Positions 1-8,915 of a DNA stretch of 44,814 nt are shown piece by piece. The position numbers and the translations under genes were made by a program. The DNA lies in the NCBI GenBank assembly GCA_025965895.1, contig JAOPWC010000039.1, positions 1-44,814 on the forward strand, given 5' to 3'. The notes beneath the pieces are model-generated. The model was not told the DNA's origin. It saw only the letters and a program-made list of their open reading frames with translations, and did no database searches. This stretch comes from Mycobacterium sp. (GTDB taxonomy: Bacteria; Actinomycetota; Actinomycetes; Mycobacteriales; Mycobacteriaceae). Positions within the stretch are counted from its first letter, which is position 1; every line of letters begins with the position of its first letter.

Positions 1-1
1 G

Positions 2-124
2 CAGTGGCGCGGCGTCGCGACCCGCTACGACAAATACGCCCTGACCTACCTCGGCGGCGTCCTACTGGCCTGTGCAGTCATTCACGCCCGCGTGGGCACC
101 ACTGAATTGGGAGACACGCCCTAG
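2..124 (+). pseudogene. IS5-type transposase, C-terminal end only (cut by window edge)
   Basis: An open frame enters from the left edge and stops at 122-124. It encodes about 40 residues beginning QWRGVATRYDK and continuing with a hydrophobic LGGVLLA stretch. The R-G-V-A-T-R-Y-D-K signature followed by a hydrophobic helix is typical of the very C-terminus of IS5-family DDE transposases, just after the catalytic Glu region. Only the tail is visible, so I cannot say whether the element is intact to the left. No clear terminal inverted repeat is visible after the stop. It marks a mobile-element junction next to the following methyltransferase gene. Confidence 0.7.
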
Positions 125-186
125 TCGTCACGCAGCTCTAAGGGCACCGGCAAAATGCGCACTCGCCCGCGACCTAACATCGAGGG

Positions 187-948
187 ATGAGGCCCGATTC
201 GCTCTCGGCTGCGCTCGAAAGGGCTCGTCTCGTGGTTGCTCGTCCTTCTGAGGCGGTCGACAGAATCAGGGGCAAGCGCGAGCGGAGGCGATCGGGACCA
301 CCGTGTGAAATTGAAGGCGCTCGCGCAGATGCCTTTGACGCCGTCCACGAGCTCTTGGGTGTTCCGACGTGTGACAGATGTGCCGAAGAAAGTCGCGCAA
401 TGGCAAGCGAAGTCGATGCGCAGGCGTCCGAGGGGCATCCCCTAGACGGGGGCCAGACGTTAGCACTTTCACTCTGGATCCTGACGAGGCATCTCAAGCC
501 GGCGAAGATCGTGGAAACAGGGGTCGCGCGTGGAATATCTTCGGCCTTCCTGCTTGGCGCGCTTGACAGGAATGGCGACGGGCATCTGTGGAGTCTTGAT
601 CTGCCGATGCTCCAAAAAGGTTGGCGGATCGAAACCGGCTGCGCAGTGCCTGACCGACTGCGGAACCGGTGGACATATATCCGGCGCTCCAGCCGCCGGG
701 GCCTGCCCCCGCTGCTCGCCGATCTCGGCTCAGTCGACATTTTCCTGCATGACGGGCTGCACACAAGTCAAACGATGGCGTTCGAATTCGGCTGCGTCTG
801 GCCCTATTTAACAAAGAACGGTCTGCTTGTCACAGACGATGCGGACGCAAGTTCGGCGTTCGTGGATTTCGCCCGCGGCGTCGACCGTGAACCAATGCTT
901 CTGGCCGAATCAGCCAAGGGTTCGGTTTTAGGTCTCCTGCAGCCCTAG
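187..948 (+). CDS. class I SAM-dependent methyltransferase (Methyltransf_24-like)
   Basis: The protein is 253 residues. After a poorly conserved N-terminal third it shows a SAM motif I-like segment (VETGVARGISSAFLL), an acidic loop after strand 2 (LWSLDLPM) and a later strand with HDG (FLHDGLHTS), as in the class I methyltransferases used on small molecules, sugars or lipids. The substrate cannot be read from the sequence. The ATG at 187 has GAGGG too close for a good ribosome site, so the true start could lie further in. It stands alone, immediately right of a transposase tail and left of about 480 bp without genes, so it may be cargo or a survivor of a rearrangement. The fold assignment is fairly sure; the function is unknown. 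Confidence 0.75.
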   Translation: MRPDSLSAALERARLVVARPSEAVDRIRGKRERRRSGPPCEIEGARADAFDAVHELLGVPTCDRCAEESRAMASEVDAQASEGHPLDGGQTLALSLWILTRHLKPAKIVETGVARGISSAFLLGALDRNGDGHLWSLDLPMLQKGWRIETGCAVPDRLRNRWTYIRRSSRRGLPPLLADLGSVDIFLHDGLHTSQTMAFEFGCVWPYLTKNGLLVTDDADASSAFVDFARGVDREPMLLAESAKGSVLGLLQP

Positions 949-956
949 TTTGGCGG

Positions 957-1434
957 TCACCACCAGAGCTGGATTGCGGCTGCCGCCGCGGAAGTCAGCC
1001 AGATCCGATTGGCGGACCTTTTGGACGACATCTGCAGGATCGCTCTGACCAGGTCGCGCGGGCCCCGGCTCCCGGTGATCGGCCAGCAGCACTGAAATGT
1101 CTGCCCAGTACGCGCCCCGTGGGGGTTGCTAGTAGTACTCCGCCCTCGGGGTTTGCCGTGAAGCAACGACGCCCCGCGGGGAGCAAATGAGCAGCAGCTA
1201 TCAGCACTGGCCGTGCAACCCGGTTCTGAGCAGACCGAGCGTGACCTCCATGCCGGCACGCCCGGCCCTGATGCGGCGGAGCGCTTCGCGTCGTTGCGTC
1301 GCGGTCAGAACGGATTGCCGACGCTGACGAACATGCCATGGCCGGTGCTGTCGTTGGTGAAGTGAAAAAGCTCAGCTCAGAGGGCATAAATCGCACCCGA
1401 GGTTGCCACCCAGCCCAGCGCCGGATCCGGTGAC
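957..1434. other. gap with no convincing gene
   Basis: About 480 bp between the methyltransferase and the secreted-protein gene. Several overlapping frames are open but none has a recognisable family or a good ribosome site. On the minus strand a short stretch reads AELFHFTNDSTGHGMF before a stop and looks protein-like, but an in-frame stop lies just ahead of it. It could be a gene relic. Confidence 0.4.
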
Positions 1435-1848
1435 TCAGGAGTAAATGACCCAAGTGTCCCTCTCACAGAGCAGAGCACGGCCGTCGCCCATCTCCGCTGC
1501 CGCCCCGCCCGGAACCCACGAGGGGCATCCGAAGCCAGCCAGCTGTACACCAAATAACACTTGCGTCCTTGACGCCCAAATCCCTTGACCGAATCGACCA
1601 ACAGGTGCGCCCTCACAAACCAATTCACCGCTCGGACCGCGCCCGAATATGTAAAAGGGGTACAAGCCACGACATGGCTGGCCGAGTACGGCGTCGGCTT
1701 TGATCCCCGGCGGGTCTGCTTCACAGACGATGCCGGTGCGCACCTTTTCGCAGATCGGGTTTGCCGGGCTAGCAGCGGCGGCAGCAGTTGTACCCGCTGC
1801 GGCGGCGATCAGTCCGCAAGCGACCGCAGGTATCAGAATGGACTTCAT
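1435..1848 (-). CDS. small secreted hypothetical protein
   Basis: A 137-residue protein with a typical Sec signal: MKSILIP followed by a hydrophobic, alanine-rich core to about residue 27 and a likely cleavage in AAAAASPA. The mature part has six cysteines (ICEKV, GIVCE, QPCRG, LVCEG, FGCPS, LLCER), which could form three disulphides, and ends with TWVIYS. A ribosome site GGGGAGCGG lies 4 bp before the ATG. I do not recognise a named family; small Cys-containing secreted proteins of this size are common in mycobacteria. It is flanked by long gaps on both sides, so it is probably a single-gene unit. Confidence 0.65.
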   Translation of the reverse strand: MKSILIPAVACGLIAAAAGTTAAAAASPANPICEKVRTGIVCEADPPGIKADAVLGQPCRGLYPFYIFGRGPSGELVCEGAPVGRFGQGIWASRTQVLFGVQLAGFGCPSWVPGGAAAEMGDGRALLCERDTWVIYS

Positions 1849-2436
1849 AGTCCGCTCCCCGTGCTTGTCTGCTGGCGCCTCGATTATCCCTCAAGCCCGG
1901 TGAAGTCGGCCGAGTTTGGCTATCTTCACCGAGCCCGACGCCCTACGCCTGACGGCGGTGTTGCCCGCGACCGTCGCGATGTCCGCACGCGGAAGACACA
2001 TCCCAGGCATCGATGCGGAACAGGCTCCTGGTCGACCGTTGTCGCCCACGACCCGCGCCGTGAACCCAAAGGCAAGATCAGGAAGCGATAAATCCTGCCC
2101 GGAGATAGCTGTCGAGATCTGGACGAAGTGGGCGTCGCGCCGGGGATAGGGGCCTAAAGTCGATAGGCCCGACCGCGTATCCAGGTGTCCCTGAAATCTG
2201 TCTCAAACATCTGGACAGGCGCCAGTCGCTGACCGATCGCGATGCCGGCAGCTAGCCTCAGGCCCTTGCGCTTAACCAGCGATATCGATGGTGGCGTATT
2301 CAAGGCTTCAGCGATCGAGCGGGGCGTTGAGGCTGGGACCGGTCGCCGACCGCACCAGTTCGCCCAACCAAGCAACCATTGACCTACGCTAAGCGCGGTT
2401 CCGTGCATCTCGGACTAGGTATCGATCGAGACCGCC
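1849..2436. other. gap, mostly non-coding; one doubtful ORF
   Basis: About 590 bp containing the promoter of the upstream minus-strand secreted gene and the 3' flank of the cyclase gene. A minus-strand ORF (2154-2408, 84 codons) follows the cyclase stop by 28 bp and contains PPSISLVKRKGLRLAAG. I see no family signature or ribosome site for it, so I do not call it a gene. It could be a relic of a downstream operon member. Confidence 0.35.
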
Positions 2437-5400
2437 TCACTCCAGCAGCGCTCGGGCACGCGCGAGCTCGGGCCAGGTTTGCTCAGACGGAAATCGGCTG
2501 ATCGCGTCGATCAGCGCGGACTGCGCCGGCGCGCCCAGCAATTCGAAATCGTCCGCCGCAGCTCGCAGTTCGAACACAGGGGCATCCTGGACCTGGGCCA
2601 GCTCGATCGCCGCGCGAAGATCCGCATGCCGGGCATCGGGGTCGTCGGATGTGTGAGCCCGTAAGCGCAGCAACTCGGCGTCGTAGATGCGCCACCCGGT
2701 TTCGTCGGCCATCTGCAGCGCGAGCTCCACACGTTGGCGCGCCGCGTCCTTCTTGCCGCCGGCCGTGAGCACTCGCGTCAATGCCGCGTCGTACCACCCC
2801 AGGAACGACTTCATTTCGGCCGCGCGCCACGCCTCAACGACTGCCGTCAGTATTTGCATATGCGCTTCCAACACTGCGGAGTCTGTCTCGCCGGCGGCGA
2901 GCGCAGCCCTGGCACGTGTGTTGGCCTCTGCGCTTGCCGCAATCATGACCCATTCATCGAAACCGTACTGCTGACCTCGGCGGGCGACCTCTTCAACCAA
3001 TTCGATTGCACGGTCGTGTTGGCCAGCTTCCGTGCGTACCAACGCCTCTATCGTTCGCCCATAACAAAGGGTGAACGGGCCGTGGGGAAAGCGCAGCTGC
3101 TCGCACCGGCGTTCCATCTGTGCGAAGGCGGTCTCTGCGCCGCCCAGATCTCCCTGGATGAACCGGGTAAACGCGACGAACGTGTGCATCCCCGCCACCG
3201 GATCATTGGGCGCGAACCATGCTCCTTCGATTTCCGGTGTCCCCATGTCATCGACCGCCGCCGAAGCTGCCTCCAATGTGGGCCGGGCGGTGTGGAATTC
3301 GCCCCGGAACACTGCCAACGAGCCGAATACCGCATCATTAGCAGCCCGGTACCAGTCCGGCATGTCCTCGAGTCTCGTCCTCAGCGCCCCCACCAGCTGG
3401 GTTGCTCGGCGCAGGTCGCCCCGGGTGGCGTAGTAGCTCCATAGAGCACTGAAAGTCGCATAGAGCTCCAGACTCGGCTCGTCCCCGATGAGCTGCAGGC
3501 ACCGCTCGAACTCCGCAGCGGCCTCGGTGCTTGCGTGGCCGGTCGCCGCCGAGCTGAGGAACCCGCGCTCCAGGCGAACGGCAACCTCGCGACGATCACG
3601 CGACGGACTCGGTGCTAGCCCCTCGATGTTCTCCAGTGCGCGTGTGAGGTGCGCGCGTGCTTCGCCGAGCGCGCCACGCTGGCGGGCATTGGCCGACGCT
3701 TTCTGGTATGCCAACGCCGCCTCGTCGAAACGTTCGGCGCGTTGGTAGTGGCGCGCCGCCAGCGGCCATTCCGGGGTTCCGTCGGCCGCTGCGGCGACAA
3801 GCGCGTCGGCGATGCGGCTGTGTAGTCTGCGCCGAAGGCTAGGCGGCGAAAGCTCCGCGGCTACCTCGCGCACAAGTTCATGGCGGAAGCGCCAGCTATC
3901 CGTCCGAACGGGCTCGAGCACCCTGCCCTGGGTGAGTTGTTGGAGCACGTCGTCGACGTCGCGCTTGTCCAACTCCACCACCGACGAGAGCAGCCGCGCA
4001 TCGACGAGGCTGCCGAGGAGCGCGGCCGCCTGCACCACGAGCATGGCATTGGTGCTCGATCGCAATCGCGCGAACAACGCTTCATACAGGCTGTCAGGCA
4101 CTTGAGGTGACTCTGTCGCATCGGAAGGCTGCGCATTGAGTTTGGCGACGACCTCCTCGATGTAGAGCGGCATGCCGTCGCAGCGCCGTTGCACCGCCTT
4201 TCGCGCGTGGGGTTCCATTCCCGGGTCGAGGGTGGCGATGAGCTTGTCTGCATCGGCGTCGCTGAGGGCCTTCAGCTCGAATACCGGTGTGGTACGGGGT
4301 AGTGATGGGAGCTGGCGCCCGGTGATGACGACCAGCAGCCGGCTACAGTCGTCGCGCACCAGCGCCTGCACCACTTCAATGGTGTCCTCGTCGAACCAGT
4401 GCATGTCCTCTACCAGCACCAGCCCGGGCCGGCTTCCCAGACACGCCAGCAGGTAATCATGGATGCCCTCGACGATCCGTGCGTAGAGCTTGTCCCCGCC
4501 GGCGCGAGCGGGTTCATAGCCGGTTTCGGGACCGATGCCGAGCACGGGCGCCAACAACGGCACCGCGGCCCCTGGATCCAGGTTGTGCTGCTCGACCTCG
4601 GCGCGCAGCCTGCGCAGGCGCTCGGCCGCGTCGGAGTCGCGCCTGATGCTGCACCGGCGTTCGAGTAACCGCCTTACCGGACGCAACCCCACATCGGTGT
4701 GGAACGGCGATCCGAACAGCCCCAACACCACTGCGCCGCTCTGCTGAGCCATGTCGACGCCGGCGTAGGCCAGGCGAGTCTTGCCTATCCCGCCCTCGCC
4801 CTGAAAAGCGACTCCCGGCGTCGCCAGCGTGCCGGCAGTCGCCTGCAACCAGCTTCTTTGCAGGTATGCCAGCTCATCCTCGCGGCCGACCAGCGGTCCG
4901 CGCATGTTCTTGCTGATGTCGCGTTCGGCAACTGCGCGATAGTGGAGGATCAGACCGTCGACGCCCTTCACCGCTCTCGGCGCCAGGGCCTCTAGTTCGA
5001 ACGCATCGTGCACCAGCCGTTCGATCGTCTGCGAAACAGCGACGGTTCCGGGCTCCGCCAGGCCGCACATGCGGGCCGCCAGGTTGGCCGCGAAACCGTA
5101 GATGTCGTCCTGCGCGGTATCCAGATAGACCAGTCCTCGGTGAACACCCACCCGCACGGCAATGTCGAACCCGAACCGGCGTCGCACCCGCTCGCTAAGC
5201 GTGCTGACCTCGTGGGTGATGTCCAGTCCCGCCTGCACCGCACGGCGCACGTCGTTGTCGTGGGCCTTGGGGTGCCCGAACACCGCCAGGAGCCCGTCGC
5301 CTTTCGTCGAGCCAATATGGCCCTCGTAGCGGTCGACGATCTGCCGCACCTGCTCGCGGTATCGCCCCACCACAGTGCGGTAGATCTCAGGCTCGATGCG

Positions 5401-5634
5401 CGTGGACAGCGCCGTCGAATCAACCAGATCCGCGAACAGGATCGTCAGGCGCCGGATCTCACCGCTGTCTTCGGGGGCGGCGAGCAGTTCCTCGGCGTCG
5501 GGATTGCTCCGATCCACTGCCAGCACCCGGCCGGCCAGCGCTTCGGCAACGGCCCGGTCGCCGCGATTGATGGCCTGGACCGCCCTGTCGAGCAACTCAT
5601 CGATCGTTGGCTGCTGGCGACTGGACTCGAGCAC
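2437..5634 (-). CDS. class III adenylate/guanylate cyclase fused to AAA ATPase and TPR-like region
   Basis: A 1065-residue multidomain signalling protein. After a short helical N-terminus, residues about 60-235 are a class III cyclase domain. Metal aspartates are visible at D69 (FADLVDST) and D113 (KGDGLLAVFG), and the transition-state pair at N184/R188 (GFAANLAAR). The position that normally holds the substrate-specifying lysine (four before D113) reads Ser109, with a Lys at 111 instead. An STAND/AAA-type ATPase follows, with Walker A at 279-286 (GEGGIGKT) and a Walker B-like LVLVEDMHW. The C-terminal 400 residues are helical, TPR-like repeats. No LuxR helix-turn-helix is visible at the end, unlike several mycobacterial cyclase-ATPases. 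The start is GTG at 5634. It is divergent from the PucR-type gene. cAMP made here could feed the cAMP-gated Pat encoded at 25 kb, but that is inference. Confidence 0.88.
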   Translation of the reverse strand: MLESSRQQPTIDELLDRAVQAINRGDRAVAEALAGRVLAVDRSNPDAEELLAAPEDSGEIRRLTILFADLVDSTALSTRIEPEIYRTVVGRYREQVRQIVDRYEGHIGSTKGDGLLAVFGHPKAHDNDVRRAVQAGLDITHEVSTLSERVRRRFGFDIAVRVGVHRGLVYLDTAQDDIYGFAANLAARMCGLAEPGTVAVSQTIERLVHDAFELEALAPRAVKGVDGLILHYRAVAERDISKNMRGPLVGREDELAYLQRSWLQATAGTLATPGVAFQGEGGIGKTRLAYAGVDMAQQSGAVVLGLFGSPFHTDVGLRPVRRLLERRCSIRRDSDAAERLRRLRAEVEQHNLDPGAAVPLLAPVLGIGPETGYEPARAGGDKLYARIVEGIHDYLLACLGSRPGLVLVEDMHWFDEDTIEVVQALVRDDCSRLLVVITGRQLPSLPRTTPVFELKALSDADADKLIATLDPGMEPHARKAVQRRCDGMPLYIEEVVAKLNAQPSDATESPQVPDSLYEALFARLRSSTNAMLVVQAAALLGSLVDARLLSSVVELDKRDVDDVLQQLTQGRVLEPVRTDSWRFRHELVREVAAELSPPSLRRRLHSRIADALVAAAADGTPEWPLAARHYQRAERFDEAALAYQKASANARQRGALGEARAHLTRALENIEGLAPSPSRDRREVAVRLERGFLSSAATGHASTEAAAEFERCLQLIGDEPSLELYATFSALWSYYATRGDLRRATQLVGALRTRLEDMPDWYRAANDAVFGSLAVFRGEFHTARPTLEAASAAVDDMGTPEIEGAWFAPNDPVAGMHTFVAFTRFIQGDLGGAETAFAQMERRCEQLRFPHGPFTLCYGRTIEALVRTEAGQHDRAIELVEEVARRGQQYGFDEWVMIAASAEANTRARAALAAGETDSAVLEAHMQILTAVVEAWRAAEMKSFLGWYDAALTRVLTAGGKKDAARQRVELALQMADETGWRIYDAELLRLRAHTSDDPDARHADLRAAIELAQVQDAPVFELRAAADDFELLGAPAQSALIDAISRFPSEQTWPELARARALLE

Positions 5635-6018
5635 GGTGCAATTGTGACAACTAACGGAAGGAGATTCCTCCTAATGCGTGAGCGTGCTGAGGTTCGCAAA
5701 TAGCCAACGGCGCCGGGAGCTGGTCTGACCGGGTGTTGACCAGGTTTCTTCCAGTCACGCATGTTCTGCCACGACGTCCAAGGACACCGACTCGGCGCTG
5801 CGCGACGATGGCCGCGGTGGCGGCTCAGTCGGTTCTATCGCGGCATACGGGCCATTCGCCCGTAAGTCGATAGCCAAACGACCCGCGGTCGGATGCTGAT
5901 CGCGCAGTTCGCGAGGTGCACAATGGGCACACTGCAGAACCCTCCGCGGAGGACTTGCACGAGGGGCCGCAGGTCGGTTTCCTGATGCCGGCGTGGCCGG
6001 CAGATCGCGGGGTTGACA
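5635..6018. promoter_or_regulatory. divergent intergenic region between cyclase gene and pucR-type gene
   Basis: About 380 bp that must hold both divergent promoters. No convincing small gene is seen. A short inverted sequence (ggaggaatctcc-like, around 5660-5675) lies just upstream of the cyclase start. I cannot assign a factor to it. Confidence 0.4.
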
Positions 6019-7662
6019 ATGAATGCTGAGCCGCCGAACCCCGGACAGCGCACCTCGAATCAGCCCGGGGAAGCCTCCCAGGGTTTGGCCGCGTTGGCCA
6101 GGGTCGACTTCGACGGTCTTGATACCGCGGGGATTCTTGATGCCGCCTCGGCCGCGGTGGCCACCATGTCGCCCTGCCGCGTTGAGGCCAGCTACCGCCG
6201 CGTGGGCAGCCACATGGTCCGTCATCCACCATCACAACCGGAGCGGCCCGACATCGACAAACTGCTTCTGGAATCCGGTTTCGACGGCTCGGTCACGATG
6301 CCCGACAAGCGGTGGGGGTGGGCGTTTGGGCTGCGCACCGAGGGCACGGTCAACGGTTGGCTGATCGTCAGCGCGGTGCATCAGCCGATGCCGAATGACA
6401 TCTTGCTGCTGACCATCTTGGCTCAGCAGGCCGGTGCCGCGTTGGGGTTCGCGCCTTTGCACAGCCGGGACGCCCACCGTGCCAACCAGCTGGCCGCCGC
6501 CTTCGCTCGCCTGCAGAGCCGCACTCGGGCGCATGAGGTCATCGGTGCGGCGTTGGCGACCGATTCGGGTGAACAGGGCATCGCCGATGCGCTTCATGAA
6601 TTGACGGCCCGCGCGGTGAGCGTCGAAGACCGGTTCGGCAACCTGCGCAGCTGGGCGGGGCCCGGCAGGCCCGACATCTACCCCAAGCCGGACCCGGATC
6701 GACGAGCGCTGCTGCTGCATGAACTGGCGGCTCGCCCCGGCGCGATGCGGGTCAACCACCGGATGGTGATCCTGGTCAAGCCGCATGCCGAAGTGCTGGC
6801 AGTGTTGGCGCTCATCGACCCCGGTAAGCGGGTGACCGACGATGAGGTGTTCGCGCTGGAGTTTGCGAGCACCGCCTTGGGACTGGAGCTGTCTTACCAG
6901 CGAAACCTCGCCGAGATGGAACTCAACCTTCGCCGCGAACTGGTCGACGACCTAGTGGCAGGTACCGATGACGGCAGTGCCTACGCCCGCGCCGCAGCCA
7001 TCGGCCATGATTTCCACCGCCCCCACTATGTGGCGGCGGTGCACTGCGCCGGTGGCGCCGACAGCGTGGTGGCGGCCGCCGCCGGTCGCGCCGCGACCGC
7101 GCTGCAGCTGGAGTACCTATTGGGCCGCCACGCCGGCCTTGTCGTCCTGATCACCGCCGGTTTTCCCGAACCCGGTGCGCTGTACCGGGAAATCAGCCGC
7201 CACCTGGGCAGGGCGAGCTGCGTGATCGGTATCGGCTCGCGATGCGAACGCCCACGTGATTGTCCCGAGTCGTTCGCCAAAGCGCGTCGCACCCTCAACA
7301 TTCGGCTGCATTCAGCCACACCGGACGGAGCATCGGCCTACGACCAGCTTGGTTTTTACCATCTCGTCGACGCCGCTCACAGTGCGGGCGTGCTCAACGA
7401 TTTTGTTCGTGAATGGCTCGGCGTGCTCATCGACTACGACAACAGCAAGACCTCTGAGCTAGTGCCGACGCTCAGCGGCTATCTCGAATCCGGCGGCAGC
7501 TACGACGACGCGGCGGCGGCGCTGCACATCCATCGCAGCACCTTGCGCTACAGGCTGTCGCGTATCGGTCAACTCACCGGGTATGACCTGCGCAATGTCG
7601 ATACCCGGTTCAATCTGCACGCCGCGACAAGGGCCTGGCGATTCCTGAACGGCGGCAGCTAA
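6019..7662 (+). CDS. PucR/CdaR-type helix-turn-helix transcriptional regulator with GAF-like region
   Basis: About 547 residues. The N-terminal half resembles a GAF-like sensor (LTILAQQAGAALGFA and a second similar stretch EVFALEFASTALGLEL). The middle matches the GGDEF-like linker of CdaR regulators. The C-terminus has the PucR-type helix-turn-helix: a LSGYLESGGSYDDAAAAL helix, then LHIHRSTLRYRL and TGYDLRN...TRFNLHAATRAW, the diagnostic end of HTH_30. It should act as a cytoplasmic DNA-binding regulator responding to a small molecule. I prefer ATG at 6019 over an in-frame TTG at 6013; GGGG lies 7 bp before the ATG. It reads away from the cyclase gene, and a hairpin follows its stop. The target genes are unknown; the divergent cyclase gene is the natural candidate. 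Confidence 0.85.
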   Translation: MNAEPPNPGQRTSNQPGEASQGLAALARVDFDGLDTAGILDAASAAVATMSPCRVEASYRRVGSHMVRHPPSQPERPDIDKLLLESGFDGSVTMPDKRWGWAFGLRTEGTVNGWLIVSAVHQPMPNDILLLTILAQQAGAALGFAPLHSRDAHRANQLAAAFARLQSRTRAHEVIGAALATDSGEQGIADALHELTARAVSVEDRFGNLRSWAGPGRPDIYPKPDPDRRALLLHELAARPGAMRVNHRMVILVKPHAEVLAVLALIDPGKRVTDDEVFALEFASTALGLELSYQRNLAEMELNLRRELVDDLVAGTDDGSAYARAAAIGHDFHRPHYVAAVHCAGGADSVVAAAAGRAATALQLEYLLGRHAGLVVLITAGFPEPGALYREISRHLGRASCVIGIGSRCERPRDCPESFAKARRTLNIRLHSATPDGASAYDQLGFYHLVDAAHSAGVLNDFVREWLGVLIDYDNSKTSELVPTLSGYLESGGSYDDAAAALHIHRSTLRYRLSRIGQLTGYDLRNVDTRFNLHAATRAWRFLNGGS

Positions 7663-7670
7663 CACACTAG

Positions 7671-7691
7671 CCATGCCACTATTAGGCATGG
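7671..7691 (+). terminator. short hairpin after pucR-type gene
   Basis: CCATGCC (7671-7677), a 7-nt loop and GGCATGG (7685-7691) form a perfect 7-bp stem 8 bp past the stop at 7662. There is no T tract, as is usual in mycobacteria. It is a modest candidate terminator. Confidence 0.4.
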
Positions 7692-7797
7692 TAGGGCCAA
7701 TTCACGCGGTGTTTGTCGGCAGGTAAGGACCAGTCATCTGTTCCGTAGATGCCGCTTGGCGACTTGACTGACCCACGATTTCGCGCACGGAGGTCCT

Positions 7798-8181
7798 GTG
7801 AGCCCGGAAGGCCGAGACGGGCCCGAGCAGTCCAGCTCGATCCGCATCAACCTGCGGCGATCACCGGCCGACACCACGGTCGTGGAGGTCGTGGGGGATC
7901 TGAGCGGCGACGCCGTCGCTACGATGCAGCGGACCCTCACCGACGAACTGACATACTCGGCAGCGCATGTGATCGTCGACATGTCGGAAGTCACCCGCAT
8001 CGATACTGATGCCATCAATGCCCTGGCAACTGCCGCTGGGATCGCCGGCGAGGCCGACATTTCGTTGTGCTTGGTGCACACGGACGAAGGCCCGGTCGGC
8101 GCTGCAATCGCCGCCGCGGAGTTGACCGACCTGTTCGAGGTCTACTCGTCGGTCGAGGACGCTGCAAGGCGATCGCCCTGA
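7798..8181 (+). CDS. STAS-domain protein (anti-anti-sigma-like)
   Basis: A 127-residue protein from a GTG start with a strong ribosome site (ACGGAGGTCCT). Residues about 20-120 form a STAS domain: a beta strand TTVVEVVGDLSGDA, an amphipathic helix, HVIVDMSEVTRIDTDAIN, then a second helix and strand DISLCLVHT. In classical anti-anti-sigma factors the loop after the second strand carries D-S-x-G, with the Ser phosphorylated by the anti-sigma kinase. Here the position reads D-T-D-A, so a Thr is present and the Gly is missing. No anti-sigma kinase is encoded nearby. The role is probably regulatory through protein-protein contact, but the partner is unknown. Confidence 0.75.
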   Translation: MSPEGRDGPEQSSSIRINLRRSPADTTVVEVVGDLSGDAVATMQRTLTDELTYSAAHVIVDMSEVTRIDTDAINALATAAGIAGEADISLCLVHTDEGPVGAAIAAAELTDLFEVYSSVEDAARRSP

Positions 8182-8580
8182 TTCGCAGCGCTGGATCATC
8201 CCTCGCGTAACCCCGACCGCAAAGTAATCAGCCGTCGCTCTACCCGGGGTCGGGGCTAGGAAATCAACCAACCCACCGTCGGCGAGTGCTGGTCACACCG
8301 GCGAGCCACGGGCGGGGTTGCCAGCACCGCACACCCGACCGGCGCGGCAGACCTCGACACCAAGAAATCGCAAATAGGGCTTCAGGGATCCACGTCAACC
8401 GGACCACCACGTTCGCCCCATGGACATCACGGCTCTCGGCTTGCCCGAGGCACCGGTACCACACGGCGAAGACGGCGATCAAAAGCCCCGGCGGACCACG
8501 TGTCACCTCAGCGTCCTCTCAGCGCGCCGGTGTCACCCTGACTGGCAGCGGTCACCTCACGACCGAGGTAGGAGAAAGGA
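8182..8580. other. gap before small secreted gene
   Basis: About 400 bp. CCCCGACC at 8211-8218 and GGTCGGGG at 8248-8255 can pair around a 29-nt loop and could end transcription of the STAS gene. A long plus-strand frame crosses this gap into the response regulator, but it overlaps the 67-codon gene and a terminator and lacks protein character, so I reject it as an N-terminal extension. Confidence 0.4.
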
Positions 8581-8784
8581 ATGAACGAGATGACGAATCG
8601 CCAGAAGATCGCCGCGGTGTTCGCTGGGGCGGCAGTGCTGCTCGGGGCGGCGGGCGCGATTGCGGTAGCCAACCCGATCGGCAGTCCCGCAACACACGGA
8701 CCAGTCGTTGCCCTCGCGAACGGGCCCGATACCCCAGGCTCACCGGACCTTCCGGAGCCGGGCGACACGCCGGACAACGGCTAG
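8581..8784 (+). CDS. tiny secreted proline/aspartate-rich protein
   Basis: A 67-residue protein with a clear Sec-type signal: MNEMTNRQK, a hydrophobic core IAAVFAGAAVLLGAAGAIAVA, and cleavage probably after AVA. The mature peptide is only about 35 residues and ends in an acidic proline-rich tail (SPDLPEPGDTPDNG). The ribosome site AGGAGAAAGG lies a few bases ahead of ATG 8581. It is followed after 18 bp by a 15-bp perfect terminator hairpin, so it is its own transcription unit ahead of the response regulator. No family is recognised. The short mature region could be an envelope peptide or a signal; function unknown. Confidence 0.7.
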   Translation: MNEMTNRQKIAAVFAGAAVLLGAAGAIAVANPIGSPATHGPVVALANGPDTPGSPDLPEPGDTPDNG

Positions 8785-8802
8785 CGCACCGATTGCCCAC
8801 AC

Positions 8803-8836
8803 ACATAGGGCGGGCGCGCTGGCGCCCGCCCTATGT
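8803..8836 (+). terminator. strong rho-independent-like hairpin
   Basis: 15 bases at 8803-8817 (ACATAGGGCGGGCGC) pair perfectly with 8822-8836 around a 4-nt loop. It sits 18 bp after the small secreted gene and about 80 bp before the response regulator start, isolating the two. Confidence 0.8.
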
Positions 8837-8915
8837 CGTTGACACAGGTTGCCCACCAAGCTCAATATCGGGAGCGCACAGAGGCTGGCCGCAGGGGCGC
8901 CCGGAAAGGATCGTT

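Noticed and set aside
1300..1390. Minus-strand peptide FHFTNDSTGHGMF
   Set aside because: Protein-like, but an in-frame stop precedes it and no start or family is visible.
2154..2408. 84-codon minus-strand ORF after the cyclase gene
   Set aside because: No ribosome site, family or conserved feature; only closeness to the cyclase stop supports it.
8286..8915. N-terminal extension of the response regulator (439-residue frame)
   Set aside because: It covers the 67-codon secreted gene and a 15-bp terminator and has no domain; the receiver begins exactly at GTG 8916.
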